Shown here one piece after another: positions 8,466 through 17,114 of a stretch of 64,000 nucleotides of DNA (position 1 is its first letter; every line of letters begins with the position of its first letter). The position numbers and the translations under genes were made by a program. The DNA comes from Paenibacillaceae bacterium GAS479 (lineage in GTDB: Bacteria > Bacillota > Bacilli > Paenibacillales > Paenibacillaceae): the NCBI GenBank assembly GCA_900105225.1, contig LT629764.1:136098-200097 (forward strand), read 5' to 3'. Below the pieces are notes generated by a model. It was not told where the DNA came from. It was given only the letters and a program-made list of their open reading frames with translations, and made no database searches.

Positions 8466-9259
8466 CGCTTCGTAACCGGGCCGAGCAGCTGCTCAACCGC
8501 CTCGCCAGGATCACGCTGACGCATGAAATGCTCGCCTACGAGCACGCCGCAAGCTCCGGACCGGCCAATATACTCGATATCCTCTGGTCGCGAAATCGAG
8601 CTTTCGCTGATGACGCTAACACCTGCCGGCACCATGCGCATCAGCCGCTCCGTCGTCTCCAGACTCGTCTCAAACGTATGCAAATTGCGGTTGTTGATGC
8701 CGACGAGCTTGGCAATTCCGACGTCAAGTACAAGATCCATCTCTCGCTCATCGTGAACTTCTACAAGCACATCCATGCCGATTGACTCGGCAATCTCATG
8801 CAGCTCCTTCAGCTCCGACCGCTTCAAAATCGCGGCGATCAGCAACACCGCATCCGCACCGATAACCCGCGCTTCATACACCTGACGATAATCGATCAGA
8901 AAGTCCTTGCGCAGCAGCGGCAGCGATATAGCACCGCGGATAGAGGTCAAGTACTCGGGTGCACCTTGAAAATAATCCCGATCCGTCAACACCGAAATAC
9001 AGTCTGCGCCTGCCTGCTCATACGTACGCGCCAGCTCCACAGGATGGAAATCCTCGCGGATCAGTCCTTTGGACGGCGATGCCTTTTTCACCTCGGCGAT
9101 TAGGCCTGTCTCCCGATGACGCTCTATTGTAACAGAACGGATGAAACCGCGACACGGCTCCAAGCCGGATATTTCACGCTCATAAGTATTGAGGTTGAAG
9201 CTTCCTGCAAGCTCCCCCACCTCATTTTTTTTCGTTTGCACAATTCGCTCAAGAAACAT
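8462..9259 (-). CDS. trpC: Indole-3-glycerol phosphate synthase
   Basis: Ring-closes CdRP to indole-3-glycerol phosphate. The catalytic Lys-Glu signature EVKKASPSKG is near residue 55, with VLTDRDYFQG, LLRKDF, VEVHDE and the phosphate-binding end ESSI and VGEHFM. I choose the ATG at 9259 (265 aa), which has GGAGA 8 nt upstream and overlaps the trpD end by 11 bp. A longer open frame upstream lies wholly within trpD and adds 46 basic residues unlike the family. Translationally coupled to trpD before it and trpF after it. Confidence 0.95.
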   Translation of the reverse strand: MFLERIVQTKKNEVGELAGSFNLNTYEREISGLEPCRGFIRSVTIERHRETGLIAEVKKASPSKGLIREDFHPVELARTYEQAGADCISVLTDRDYFQGAPEYLTSIRGAISLPLLRKDFLIDYRQVYEARVIGADAVLLIAAILKRSELKELHEIAESIGMDVLVEVHDEREMDLVLDVGIAKLVGINNRNLHTFETSLETTERLMRMVPAGVSVISESSISRPEDIEYIGRSGACGVLVGEHFMRQRDPGEAVEQLLGPVTKR

Positions 9260-10304
9260 GGGCCAGCTCTCCTGTCTTCTGAATAAGCTGCTGGAGCTTA
9301 GCCTCAGCCAAGCCGCTGTCGATGACCGCGCGCGCTTTGTGTACGCCTTCGGCCAGCGTTCCCGCCGCACCTCCGGTAAAGATGCACGCTCCCGCATTCA
9401 TCAGCACAATGTCGAGGTATGCACCTTGCTCCTCACCATTGAAAATCCGGCGGATAATCGCCGCATTTTCCTGGGGCGATCCGCCTTGAATCGCCGATAA
9501 CGGCGAGCGGCTAATTCCCGCTTCCTCCGGCGTCAGGTCATAGGTGCGCACTTTGCCGTCCTCGCCAAGCTCCGACACGGTAGTTGCAGCGCTGATGCTG
9601 ATCTCGTCCAGCCCGTCATAGCTGGAAACAACGAGCGCTCTTTTCAGCCCAAGAGTGCCGAGCACTTCAGCTACCGTCGCGGTGCGCGAGCGATCATACA
9701 GACCGAGCAGCTGTCGATCTGCTCCTGCTGGATTGGTCAGCGGCCCCAATAGATTAAAAATCGTCCGGAAGCCCAGCTCACGGCGAGGGCCTGCCGCATG
9801 ACGGAGCGAAGGATGATACAGCTGTGCGAATAGGAAGCAGATGCCGATCTCTTCTAAACAAGCTGCCGCCTGCTTTTCATCCAGGCCGATGTTTACGCCA
9901 AGCGCCTCAAGCACATCCGCACTGCCTGCCTTACCGCTCATCGCCCGGTTGCCGTGTTTGGCTACTCTTACACCTGCCGCAGCCGCAATGATCGAAGAAG
10001 CTGTAGATATATTGAACTTATGAATGCCGGAGCCGCCGGTACCGCAAGTATCCAGCAGCCCTTCCTGCACCGTATCGACATGCCGGGAGAAGCTGCGCAT
10101 AGCTTCCGCAAAACCGCTGATCTCATCAATCGTTTCGCCTTTCATTCGCAGCGCCGTCACAACACCCGCAATCTGCGCCGATGTCGCCTGGCCGTCCATA
10201 ATCTGACGCATAACATCACCAGCATCGCTGCGGCTGAGATGTTCGCCCCCGATCAGCTTGTTCAGCGCTCCTTGCATCGTAATTCCTTGAACTGCTTCCA
10301 TCAT
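9249..10304 (-). CDS. trpD: Anthranilate phosphoribosyltransferase
   Basis: Transfers phosphoribose from PRPP to anthranilate. The PRPP-binding loop DTCGTGGSGIHKFNIST lies near residue 75-90, KHGNRAMSGKAGSADVLEALG follows, and the acidic Mg site is toward the C-terminus. The length of 351 aa is slightly above average. Its ATG overlaps the trpE stop codon (ATGA), giving translational coupling, with GGGAGGAG ahead of the start inside trpE. It is a plain TrpD, not fused to the glutamine amidotransferase found in enterics. Confidence 0.96.
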   Translation of the reverse strand: MMEAVQGITMQGALNKLIGGEHLSRSDAGDVMRQIMDGQATSAQIAGVVTALRMKGETIDEISGFAEAMRSFSRHVDTVQEGLLDTCGTGGSGIHKFNISTASSIIAAAAGVRVAKHGNRAMSGKAGSADVLEALGVNIGLDEKQAAACLEEIGICFLFAQLYHPSLRHAAGPRRELGFRTIFNLLGPLTNPAGADRQLLGLYDRSRTATVAEVLGTLGLKRALVVSSYDGLDEISISAATTVSELGEDGKVRTYDLTPEEAGISRSPLSAIQGGSPQENAAIIRRIFNGEEQGAYLDIVLMNAGACIFTGGAAGTLAEGVHKARAVIDSGLAEAKLQQLIQKTGELAHVS

Positions 10305-11878
10305 GACCGCTCCTCCCTTCCTGCCGTTACAAAATAATCGCTATTGATTTGCGGGAGCGCCTGCTCCTCATTGCGTCGCTGCCCGAACGCCGCCTCGGCC
10401 GTACGAATTGCCTTCAGCATGCCCTTCGCCTTGTTGACGGTCTCCTCGTATTCCTTCTCCGGCACGGAATCCCAGACGATGCCCGCCCCAGCTTGCACAT
10501 AGGCCTTGCCGCCTTTGAAAATGATCGTGCGAATCGTAATGCATGTATCCATGCTCCGACCGCTGAAGCCGAAGTAACCGATCGCCCCGGCATAAGCTCC
10601 TCTAGCTTCATGCTCAAGCTCTGCGATGATTTCCATCGCCCGCAGCTTTGGAGCGCCGGAGACCGTACCTGCCGGCAGGCAGCTGATAAAGGCATCGAAG
10701 AAATCCTTATCTTCTCTCATCTGCCCCTTCACATTGGAAACGATATGCATCACATGGGAATAACGCTCTATTTGCATAAAAGAATCGCAGCGCACGCTGC
10801 CGAACTCCGCTACGCGTCCAATATCGTTGCGCCCCAGGTCAACGAGCATCAGATGCTCCGCGCGCTCCTTCTCGTCGGCCAGCAGATCCGCCTCAAGCTC
10901 GCGATCTTCCTCCTCGTTGCGGCCGCGCGGCCTTGTGCCGGCGATGGGACGCGTTTCAACCTTGCCGTCCGACACTTTGACAAGTGCTTCGGGTGAAGTT
11001 CCGACGATCACTTCGTCGTCCATTTTGAGATAATACATATATGGAGATGGATTCATCGTCCGCAAAATCCGGTACACCTGCAGCGGATCAACATCCGTTT
11101 CGATATGGAAGCGTTGGGACAATACCACCTGGAAAATATCCCCGGATCGAATGTATTCCTTAGCTGACTCCACATTGGAGAGGAACTGCTCCTTAGTCAG
11201 GTTGGAGCGAATGTCACCAAGCTCCGGGTCATCCGGCAGCGGACCTCCCGCCGTCGCCAAGAGTGGAACCGGCTGCCGCAGCTTTTCAAGAGTTCCCTCG
11301 ATTTTCGCCAGCGTATCGTGGTAGGCCCGCTCGATATCGGTATCCGTCGCCGCTTCTGGAATATGAACATTGCCGATTACGCCGATTTGCTGTTTAAAGT
11401 GATCAAACACGATCATAGAATCGCAGAACATGAACTGCATATCATCCATCATCAAGTCATCATGACGATGCTTCGGCAGCTTCTCATAATACTGCAGCAG
11501 GTCGTAACCGAAAAATCCTACAGCTCCGCCGCTGAACGACGGAATGCCGGGCAGCTCAGGGCTGCGATAGGCACGCAGCTGCGCCTTAAGCAGCTCAAGC
11601 GGCCGCTCTCCCCCAAGCTCCATCTGCTCACCGCGCTTTTCGAGCACCATACGGCCGTTTTTGCCGTGCAGCATCATGAACGGGTCCATGCCGATGAAGG
11701 AGTGGCGAGCCCACTTGGCTCCGCCCTCTACGCTTTCCAGCAGGAAAGCTCTCTTTTCTGCTGCAAAATGCTGAAATAGACGAATTGGCGTTTCGGTATC
11801 AGCCAGCAAATAGCGTGCTACTGGGATGAGATTGTAACGTCCAGCTAGGCGGATTATCGTTTCCAACTCTTGATTCAT
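10301..11878 (-). CDS. trpE: Anthranilate synthase component I
   Basis: Converts chorismate to anthranilate with ammonia supplied by TrpG, which is not in this window. Typical elements are the N-terminal tryptophan-feedback motif (LLESVEGG), DIFQVVLSQRF, GTSPEALVKV, RPIAGTRPRG, HLMLVDLGRNDIG, the CLPAGTVSGAPK segment and the C-terminal YVQAGAGIVWDS. I choose the ATG at 11878 (525 aa), 9 nt after GGAG. A further 34 upstream codons stay open but cross the attenuator hairpin at 11931-11951, so they are leader, not protein. First gene of the trp operon and directly controlled by the TRAP leader. Confidence 0.95.
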   Translation of the reverse strand: MNQELETIIRLAGRYNLIPVARYLLADTETPIRLFQHFAAEKRAFLLESVEGGAKWARHSFIGMDPFMMLHGKNGRMVLEKRGEQMELGGERPLELLKAQLRAYRSPELPGIPSFSGGAVGFFGYDLLQYYEKLPKHRHDDLMMDDMQFMFCDSMIVFDHFKQQIGVIGNVHIPEAATDTDIERAYHDTLAKIEGTLEKLRQPVPLLATAGGPLPDDPELGDIRSNLTKEQFLSNVESAKEYIRSGDIFQVVLSQRFHIETDVDPLQVYRILRTMNPSPYMYYLKMDDEVIVGTSPEALVKVSDGKVETRPIAGTRPRGRNEEEDRELEADLLADEKERAEHLMLVDLGRNDIGRVAEFGSVRCDSFMQIERYSHVMHIVSNVKGQMREDKDFFDAFISCLPAGTVSGAPKLRAMEIIAELEHEARGAYAGAIGYFGFSGRSMDTCITIRTIIFKGGKAYVQAGAGIVWDSVPEKEYEETVNKAKGMLKAIRTAEAAFGQRRNEEQALPQINSDYFVTAGREERS

Positions 11879-11920
11879 CGTCATCATCTCCATGCCATAG
11901 GGTAGGGATAAAACCCGGGT

Positions 11921-11951
11921 CAAAGCAAAAAGCTCCCGCAGGGCGGGAGCT
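11921..11951 (-). terminator. trp attenuator: intrinsic terminator before trpE
   Basis: The minus-strand RNA carries AGCTCCCGCCCTGCGGGAGCT followed by TTTTTGCTTT, ending about 40 nt before the trpE start codon. Its 5' arm (11951 to 11944) can instead pair with an upstream strand at 12110 to 12098 (CGGGGAGTCTGAT with ATCAGCTCCCG, apart from two bulges). That gives a mutually exclusive antiterminator. Confidence 0.85.
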
Positions 11952-12033
11952 GATGGAGACATGGAATAGGTCAAGTTCAAGCGCTAAATGGAGGAAACCT
12001 AGTGTAAATACGCGATATGCACAAAATCATGCA

Positions 12034-12116
12034 CTCGGCCTACTAGAATAATCCCTGCCATATTCGCCTGCTCAACTAAGCTCATCTCTGCTCATCTATC
12101 AGACTCCCCGTCACTC
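12034..12116 (-). promoter_or_regulatory. TRAP-binding GAG/UAG triplet array in the trp leader
   Basis: Read on the minus strand, eleven triplets occur: seven GAG and four TAG. Six of them (12098 down to 12071) are spaced exactly two bases apart: TAG-at-GAG-ca-GAG-at-GAG-ct-TAG-tt-GAG. Two more GAG lie upstream with wider spacing and three triplets downstream near 12034-12045 (two of these TAG are adjacent and cannot both be bound). The 5' triplets overlap the antiterminator strand, so TRAP with bound tryptophan would block antitermination as in B. subtilis. The TRAP gene itself is at 21078-21299. Confidence 0.85.
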
Positions 12117-12187
12117 CAGGCCCTCTTGCCGCCGGACATGATTGGGGACTGTCTGTTAAGTCCACCCGGATCTTGCTTGCTACCCTG

Positions 12188-12217
12188 ACTATACAGGAGC
12201 GCTCAAGCTGCCGTCAA
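12188..12217 (-). promoter_or_regulatory. trp operon promoter
   Basis: Minus-strand TTGACG (12217-12212) and TATAGT (12193-12188) are 18 bp apart, just downstream of aroH. The start would be near 12181, giving a 5' leader of about 300 nt to trpE that contains the TRAP site and attenuator. Confidence 0.75.
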
Positions 12218-12269
12218 GCCGGAGTTGCATTATTGCTAGGCGGTGCTGACTGCTCCGCAGCTCAATTTA

Positions 12270-12647
12270 TTATGGGGCTTTTGTACCGCTCAGATCAGGG
12301 CGAAGCACTCTGGCGCCGCGTAAGTAAACATGTTTAACTTCCTTTTGCGTAAGCTCCGTGTTCACCGTAACCATCAATCGGATACAACGCTCCAGACTAC
12401 CTTTGACCGGCACCTCTACCGCACACATAAGTGGTACGAGATCCCATCCTTGCAAGCCCCTGATGGCGCGCGCTGGGAAGGTGGCATCCAGATCTGTTGT
12501 TACCGTGATCATCACGCTGCAAATATCTTCTGGATCGATCCGATTATCGGCGACGATCGCCTCCAGCATCTCCGAAGTTGCGTCCAAAATATCTTTTTCC
12601 TCGTTGTGGTCAACCGTAATGGCTCCACGAATTCCCCTTACGCTCAT
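12270..12647 (-). CDS. aroH: Monofunctional chorismate mutase, AroH type
   Basis: Rearranges chorismate to prephenate, feeding the tyrosine and phenylalanine branches. The 125-aa size and sequence (VRGIRGAITVDHNEE near the start, ATFPARAIRG, VPLMCAVEVPV, and VYLRGARVLRPDL at the end) fit the trimeric AroH family of B. subtilis rather than the helical AroQ type. The ATG at 12647 overlaps the aroB stop (ATGA) with GGGAGGA 9 nt upstream; a longer frame upstream is inside aroB. It ends 90 bp before the trp promoter, so trp transcription has its own start plus read-through. Confidence 0.94.
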   Translation of the reverse strand: MSVRGIRGAITVDHNEEKDILDATSEMLEAIVADNRIDPEDICSVMITVTTDLDATFPARAIRGLQGWDLVPLMCAVEVPVKGSLERCIRLMVTVNTELTQKEVKHVYLRGARVLRPDLSGTKAP

Positions 12648-13747
12648 GTCCAGCTTTCCTCCCGCTTTAGCCTCTCCACAATAGCAAGTATCCACTCGCT
12701 GCGAATGTCATTTCTGATCTCGACTTTTCCAATTGCCGTTGGCACAACAAACACCAGCTTGCCTTCGCCAAATTTCTTGTCATGCATGAGTGCTTCCATA
12801 ATCCGATTTGTATCCAAATGCTCCGGCAAAGTCATTGGCAATCCAACAAGTCCGAGCGCACGGCGGGTCCGCTCATAAACTTCAATTGGCGCGCCAAGCT
12901 GTACGCCAAGCATAGCTGAACCGATCATACCGATCGATATCGCTTCACCGTGTTGAAGCTCATTATAACCAGCTACCGCTTCCAGCGCATGACCAATCGT
13001 ATGCCCCAGATTAAGAATCGCCCGCAAACCTTGTTCCGTCTCGTCTTCGGACACGACTGCCGCCTTCACCGAACAGCCTTTGTAAAGCGCGTAACCTAAA
13101 GCCTCCGGGTCCAATGCCAGCAAACGGTCTGCGTTGTCGTCACACCATTTCACGAACTCCTCATCCCAGATGAGACCATGCTTAATGACTTCAGCCAGTC
13201 CAGAGCGAACCTCGCGCGGAGGCAGGGATTTCAGCGTGTCCAGGTCGTAAAGAACGAGCTCTGGCTGGTGAAACGCCCCGATAATATTTTTGGCCTTGGG
13301 GTGGTTTACCGCCACCTTGCCGCCGACACTGCTGTCATGCGCCAAAATCGTTGTTGGCATCTGCACAAAACGAATGCCGCGCATATAAGCGGCAGCAACA
13401 TAACCTGCCAGATCCCCGACAACTCCACCGCCGAGTGCGATGACCGCCGACTTGCGATCTAGGCCGGCTTCCAACGCTTTCGTAATAATTGATTGAAATA
13501 CGTCAAGCGACTTAGACTGCTCACCCGCTGGTACTACGAAGGATACCGGATTGAACCCGCTTGCCTCCAGAGTGGAGGTAAGTAAGTTCAGATAGAGCGG
13601 CCCCACCCCATCGTCGGTGACGATCAATAATGGAGATTTTGTGCTCAGACCATGCTTCAGCAGCAGATCGCCAGCGCGGGATAACAAGCCTTCACCGATA
13701 TAAATCGGATAAGACCGCTCCTCCAAATTAACTGTTAGCTCACGCAA
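12644..13747 (-). CDS. aroB: 3-dehydroquinate synthase
   Basis: Second step of the shikimate pathway: DAHP to 3-dehydroquinate, NAD and zinc dependent. The 367-aa protein shows GGGVVGDLAGYVAA for NAD binding, the DSSVGGKVAVNHP loop, the zinc-ligand segment SGLAEVIKHG and LNLGHTIGHALE. The TTG start has GAGGGGG 8 nt upstream. A promoter about 185 bp upstream drives it; chorismate synthase (aroC/aroF), which precedes aroB in B. subtilis, is absent here. Coupled to aroH. Confidence 0.96.
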   Translation of the reverse strand: MRELTVNLEERSYPIYIGEGLLSRAGDLLLKHGLSTKSPLLIVTDDGVGPLYLNLLTSTLEASGFNPVSFVVPAGEQSKSLDVFQSIITKALEAGLDRKSAVIALGGGVVGDLAGYVAAAYMRGIRFVQMPTTILAHDSSVGGKVAVNHPKAKNIIGAFHQPELVLYDLDTLKSLPPREVRSGLAEVIKHGLIWDEEFVKWCDDNADRLLALDPEALGYALYKGCSVKAAVVSEDETEQGLRAILNLGHTIGHALEAVAGYNELQHGEAISIGMIGSAMLGVQLGAPIEVYERTRRALGLVGLPMTLPEHLDTNRIMEALMHDKKFGEGKLVFVVPTAIGKVEIRNDIRSEWILAIVERLKREESWT

Positions 13748-13931
13748 CCCGTCTTCCCCCTCATCATAAAGCCCAAAAATGATGCCAGCGCTTTAATACA
13801 GCGACGCTTTTAAGAGATCAAGCGTCATGCTGCGTCAAGATGGACTGTTCAGCTTTGCGGCGGAAATTCACTGCTCGCCGTTAGTGCCCAGTCCTGTTAG
13901 CATCAGGCCATCCGTCCAACTTTCTTTGCCC

Positions 13932-13960
13932 ATTATAGTATAGCTGCCCAGGTTTGACAA
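13932..13960 (-). promoter_or_regulatory. aroB promoter
   Basis: Minus-strand TTGTCA (13960-13955) and a perfect TATAAT (13937-13932) are 17 bp apart. The start is near 13925, leaving a leader of about 178 nt before aroB. The leader has several possible small hairpins, including CATCAT...ATGATG near the ribosome site, but no recognisable riboswitch. Confidence 0.75.
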
Positions 13961-13963
13961 GAA

Positions 13964-13993
13964 AGCAAGCCCGGCCATAGGGCCGGGCTTGCT
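13964..13993 (-). terminator. Terminator after cheR
   Basis: A 13-bp perfect stem AGCAAGCCCGGCC/GGCCGGGCTTGCT with a 4-base loop is followed on the minus strand by TTTCTTGT. Its tail overlaps the -35 box of the aroB promoter, so the hepS-to-cheR and aroB-to-tyrA units are back to back but separate. Confidence 0.8.
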
Positions 13994-14002
13994 GAAGTTA
14001 AC

Positions 14003-14821
14003 TCAACCTTTGCGCCGGTAAAAAAATGTATCGGCAGATTCAAGACCGTACTCAGCGGGAGAGAAAATCTGCTCCGTGCTGCCGACGAATAGAATCCCGC
14101 CAGGCTTCAAGGCGTCTGCGAACTTGCGATAAAGCAGCGTTTTCGCTTCTTCCGTAAAGTAAATCATTACATTACGACAAATAATAAGATCATAAGGCCC
14201 ATTAAAGGAGTCGTCCAACAAATTATGCTGCTTGAAACGGATGATTTTACGCAACTCCGGCTTCACCGTATAACCTGCGTGACTTGCGCTGAAGTATTTG
14301 TCCAGCAGTGGGCGAGGTACATCCTTAATCGAACGGGTGTGGTACTCGCCAGCCTGTGCTTTGGCCAGCACTCCTCGATCCAGATCCGTCGCGTCGATCT
14401 CAGATCTCGCAGCAGCACCTAGCTCCTCTAGAAGAATGGACAGAGTATACGGCTCTTCACCGGTCGAGCAAGCTGCGCTCCAACAGCGAAGCTTCGTCGT
14501 TTTCCCCAGCAAATCAGGCAGGAAGCGGCTGTGCAGTACTTCCCAGCGGCTTGGGTTGCGCCAAAATTCGGATACGTTGATGGTCATCCGGTCGAGGAAT
14601 TCATCCATCAACTCCGGCGATTTGCGTAGCGCCTCCCAATAAGCGGCGAACGTCGTATAGCCATGCCGCATGCGAAGCGTCGTGAGACGCCGCTTCATTT
14701 GATTTTCTTTGTACTGTGACAAATCAATCCGGGTTTGGGTGCGAATCTGCTCGATGAAGAGATTGAAATCCGCATCCGCTCCGCTTACGGCATCAGATCC
14801 AGCGTGCAAGGGCTCGTTCAT
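14003..14821 (-). CDS. cheR: CheR-type chemoreceptor glutamate methyltransferase
   Basis: Methylates glutamates on chemoreceptors with S-adenosylmethionine. The N-terminal all-alpha CheR domain spans about residues 20-80 ([11 protein letters not shown]), the SAM domain follows with [40 protein letters not shown] and [11 protein letters not shown]. The 272-aa form starts at the ATG at 14821 (MNEPLHAG), about 10 nt after GGAGGAG, overlapping ndk by 29 bp. The longer frame upstream lies in ndk. Its location between ndk and the aro genes is the same as in B. subtilis. Confidence 0.92.
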   Translation of the reverse strand: MNEPLHAGSDAVSGADADFNLFIEQIRTQTRIDLSQYKENQMKRRLTTLRMRHGYTTFAAYWEALRKSPELMDEFLDRMTINVSEFWRNPSRWEVLHSRFLPDLLGKTTKLRCWSAACSTGEEPYTLSILLEELGAAARSEIDATDLDRGVLAKAQAGEYHTRSIKDVPRPLLDKYFSASHAGYTVKPELRKIIRFKQHNLLDDSFNGPYDLIICRNVMIYFTEEAKTLLYRKFADALKPGGILFVGSTEQIFSPAEYGLESADTFFYRRKG

Positions 14822-15236
14822 AACTAACGATCTCCTCCGGCATAAACCAAAGTGAAATCTCCCTTTCGGCGTTTTCGGGAGAATCGGATCCATGGATAAG
14901 ATTCAAATTCGTATGTACGGCATAATCGGAGCGAATCGTGCCAGGCGCAGCTTCCACCGCATCCGTCTTGCCGATCATCGCCCGCGTAAGAGCAATAACA
15001 TTATCGGCTTCCCAAATCATAGCGAACACGGGCCCGCCCGTAATAAATGTAATCAGCCTTTCATAAAACGGCTTGCCCTTATGCTCGGCGTAATGGGTTT
15101 CGGCCAGCTCCTCGCTGACGAGCATGAACTTGGCACCGACAAGCTGAAGGCCTTTTTTCTCGAAACGAGTCATGATTTCGCCGATGAGACCTCTTTGTAC
15201 GCCGTCAGGCTTGACCATAATCAAGGTTCTTTCCAT
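14793..15236 (-). CDS. ndk: Nucleoside diphosphate kinase
   Basis: Balances NTP pools by phosphate transfer through a phosphohistidine. The 147-aa protein starts [16 protein letters not shown] with AGGAGGG 6 nt upstream. The active-site histidine lies in the [16 protein letters not shown] segment, and GPVFAMIWE and IRSDYA are present. Its 3' end overlaps cheR. Same position as in the B. subtilis gerC-ndk-cheR cluster. Confidence 0.96.
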   Translation of the reverse strand: MERTLIMVKPDGVQRGLIGEIMTRFEKKGLQLVGAKFMLVSEELAETHYAEHKGKPFYERLITFITGGPVFAMIWEADNVIALTRAMIGKTDAVEAAPGTIRSDYAVHTNLNLIHGSDSPENAEREISLWFMPEEIVSYERALARWI

Positions 15237-15286
15237 GCGGTTCCCTCCTGGTTCGCTGGACACCCAACTGCCGCCACGGGGGACGG

Positions 15287-16261
15287 TCAGTAGCTGCGTT
15301 TATTGATAAAATGGGCGATGTCAGTCAGATTCTTCTTCGCCGGCAAATTCGGAAGTCCTGCCAGCGCGGTCAAAGCTTTTGCGGTAAAGCGCTCCGCCAT
15401 CTCCTCGGCAATGGCTACGCCACCGCTCGAACGGATTAAATGAATGGCGGCATGTGTATCTCCATGCCCTTCACTTTCGCGGATCGCGCGAATCTCTGCC
15501 AATAACGGCTCACGGCGCGCCGGCTCCTGAAGCGCCAGCAGCACGGGCAATGTAATATTGCCTTGGCGAATGTCAGAGCCTGGCGGTTTGCCGATCTGCT
15601 TCTCCGTGCCGAGCAGATCTAACAGATCGTCGCGGATCTGAAATGCCATGCCCGTATTGTAGCCGAATTGATAGAGGAGATTGCTTGTTCTGCGGTCCGC
15701 GCCGGAAGCGATAGCACCCATCTGGCAGCTGATCGCGATCAGCAGGGCTGTTTTGCGGCGAATCCGCCGCAAGTAATTGCGTACAGACTGCTCCGTATTA
15801 AAGAAATCGCGTACTTGCTCCATTTCACCAATACACATCTGCACCATCGCCCGCGCCAAAACCCGATGAAGTTCAGGGTCCTTGGATTCGGTCATAAGAA
15901 TAAGCGCTTTGGCGTAAATGTAGTCTCCGGTATACATCGCTATGCGGTTATCCCATTTGGCTCCGACAGTCGGCTGGCCGCGGCGGGTCCGTGCATTGTC
16001 GATTACATCGTCATGCACTAGGCTGGCGCTATGAATCAGCTCCAGCGTCACTGCCACGCGCTGCAGCTCCTCAAGCCGATAGTCGCCGAAGCGGCCGGCG
16101 AGCAGCACGAACACAGGGCGGATACGCTTGCCCCCTGCCTGCAGCAGATGCAAAGAGGACTCGCCAAGCAAGCTCGTATCCTCGGCTACAGCTGCTTCAA
16201 GCTGCCGCTCGATTCCGTTTAGCTCGCCTTTCATTTTGGCATACAGGTCTAGCAGTTTCAT
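15287..16261 (-). CDS. hepT: Heptaprenyl diphosphate synthase, component II (catalytic)
   Basis: Makes the C35 side chain of menaquinone-7 together with HepS. The trans-prenyltransferase signatures are GGKRIRP, the first aspartate-rich motif DDVID with downstream RRGQPT, and the second motif [10 protein letters not shown]. Length 324 aa is standard. It is the last of the isoprenoid-quinone group before ndk; in B. subtilis it directly follows menG, whereas here three quinone genes lie between. Confidence 0.93.
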   Translation of the reverse strand: MKLLDLYAKMKGELNGIERQLEAAVAEDTSLLGESSLHLLQAGGKRIRPVFVLLAGRFGDYRLEELQRVAVTLELIHSASLVHDDVIDNARTRRGQPTVGAKWDNRIAMYTGDYIYAKALILMTESKDPELHRVLARAMVQMCIGEMEQVRDFFNTEQSVRNYLRRIRRKTALLIAISCQMGAIASGADRRTSNLLYQFGYNTGMAFQIRDDLLDLLGTEKQIGKPPGSDIRQGNITLPVLLALQEPARREPLLAEIRAIRESEGHGDTHAAIHLIRSSGGVAIAEEMAERFTAKALTALAGLPNLPAKKNLTDIAHFINKRSY

Positions 16262-16265
16262 TCGT

Positions 16266-17114
16266 TCACCTGCCTGTGGATAATTGCGGATTCATAAATT
16301 CCAGCACTGCCTTACCGTCAACGAGCCCAAGTTCATGCGCGTAGCGATAATAAAGCTCTAGCCCCTCGCGAAGCTCCGGTCCGAAGTCATACTGCAGGCC
16401 GGTAAAATATTCGGTCCAATAAGCTTTTGTGCCGCCGATCGAAGCGACCGCCCGCTGAACGAGCGGCTCCAAGTTCGCCGTACTTCTGCGTCTGCTTGCA
16501 AGCAAGTCCTCGTGGATGCGTAATACTTCGCTTCGTGAGTTCTCAACAGCTTCCCGACGAGCTGCGACAACCGCGTAAGTCATGCCAAGTCCCGTCCATT
16601 CTTTCCATTCGCGGCCAAGGTCCATGACCTCTAAACCGTGAGACTCCCATGACGCCCGAATAGCGCTATCGCCGATAAGCAGAGCCGCGTCATTATCCTT
16701 CAGCATCGCTCCAAGATCGGGCTTCATTACGGTATATTCCGGATTGCCGTCATAACGCAGACGCAGGATCATTTTGAGCAGGCTCACCGATGTAGCCGAA
16801 GTGTCCGTCATTGCAATTTTACCGCGTAGAACTTCCTTCAGCGGCTTTTTGAGAAAGAGCAGTATGGATCGCACCGGACCAACTGTACCAACGGATAACC
16901 CCGGTAAAAGCACATAACGCTGCGGCTCCATTCCGTAAATAAAGGAGGAGACGGCCGAAACGCCAAGCTCCCCCTGCTGCAGCATGCGGTTCAAGCCTGA
17001 AGGCACACTGCGCACGATACGGTAATCCTCTGTTTCGTCCGGCACATAATGAAAAAGCGGCCAGGCATTCGTGTAGTCAATTCTGCCGACTCCGATCGGT
17101 CTGTTGTTAGCCAC
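16266..17114 (-). CDS. mqnA: Chorismate dehydratase MqnA (futalosine-pathway menaquinone synthesis)
   Basis: MqnA turns chorismate into 3-enolpyruvylbenzoate, the first step of the futalosine route to menaquinone. The sequence has the family features GRIDYTNAWPLFHY, PSGLNRML, AVSSFIYG, VGTVGPVRSILLF, TDTSATSV and LLIGDSAIR. I choose the GTG at 17114 (282 aa), which has GGGGAG 9 nt upstream and overlaps the ubiX end by 8 bp; two ATG codons just before it overlap the ribosome site. Its presence suggests that chorismate is diverted to menaquinone by futalosine rather than by MenF/D/E/B. The other mqn genes (mqnB, C, D, a UbiD-like gene) are not in the window. Confidence 0.88.
   Translation of the reverse strand: MANNRPIGVGRIDYTNAWPLFHYVPDETEDYRIVRSVPSGLNRMLQQGELGVSAVSSFIYGMEPQRYVLLPGLSVGTVGPVRSILLFLKKPLKEVLRGKIAMTDTSATSVSLLKMILRLRYDGNPEYTVMKPDLGAMLKDNDAALLIGDSAIRASWESHGLEVMDLGREWKEWTGLGMTYAVVAARREAVENSRSEVLRIHEDLLASRRRSTANLEPLVQRAVASIGGTKAYWTEYFTGLQYDFGPELREGLELYYRYAHELGLVDGKAVLEFMNPQLSTGR

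Noticed and set aside
9260-9397. Longer TrpC start
   Set aside because: The 46 extra codons lie entirely inside trpD and give a basic sequence unlike any TrpC.
11879-11980. N-terminal extension of TrpE by 34 codons
   Set aside because: The extension crosses the attenuator hairpin and the family begins near MNQELE, with a ribosome site at the later ATG.
12034-12116. T-box control of the trp operon
   Set aside because: No specifier or T-box sequence is seen, whereas TRAP triplets, antiterminator and the mtrB gene are all present.
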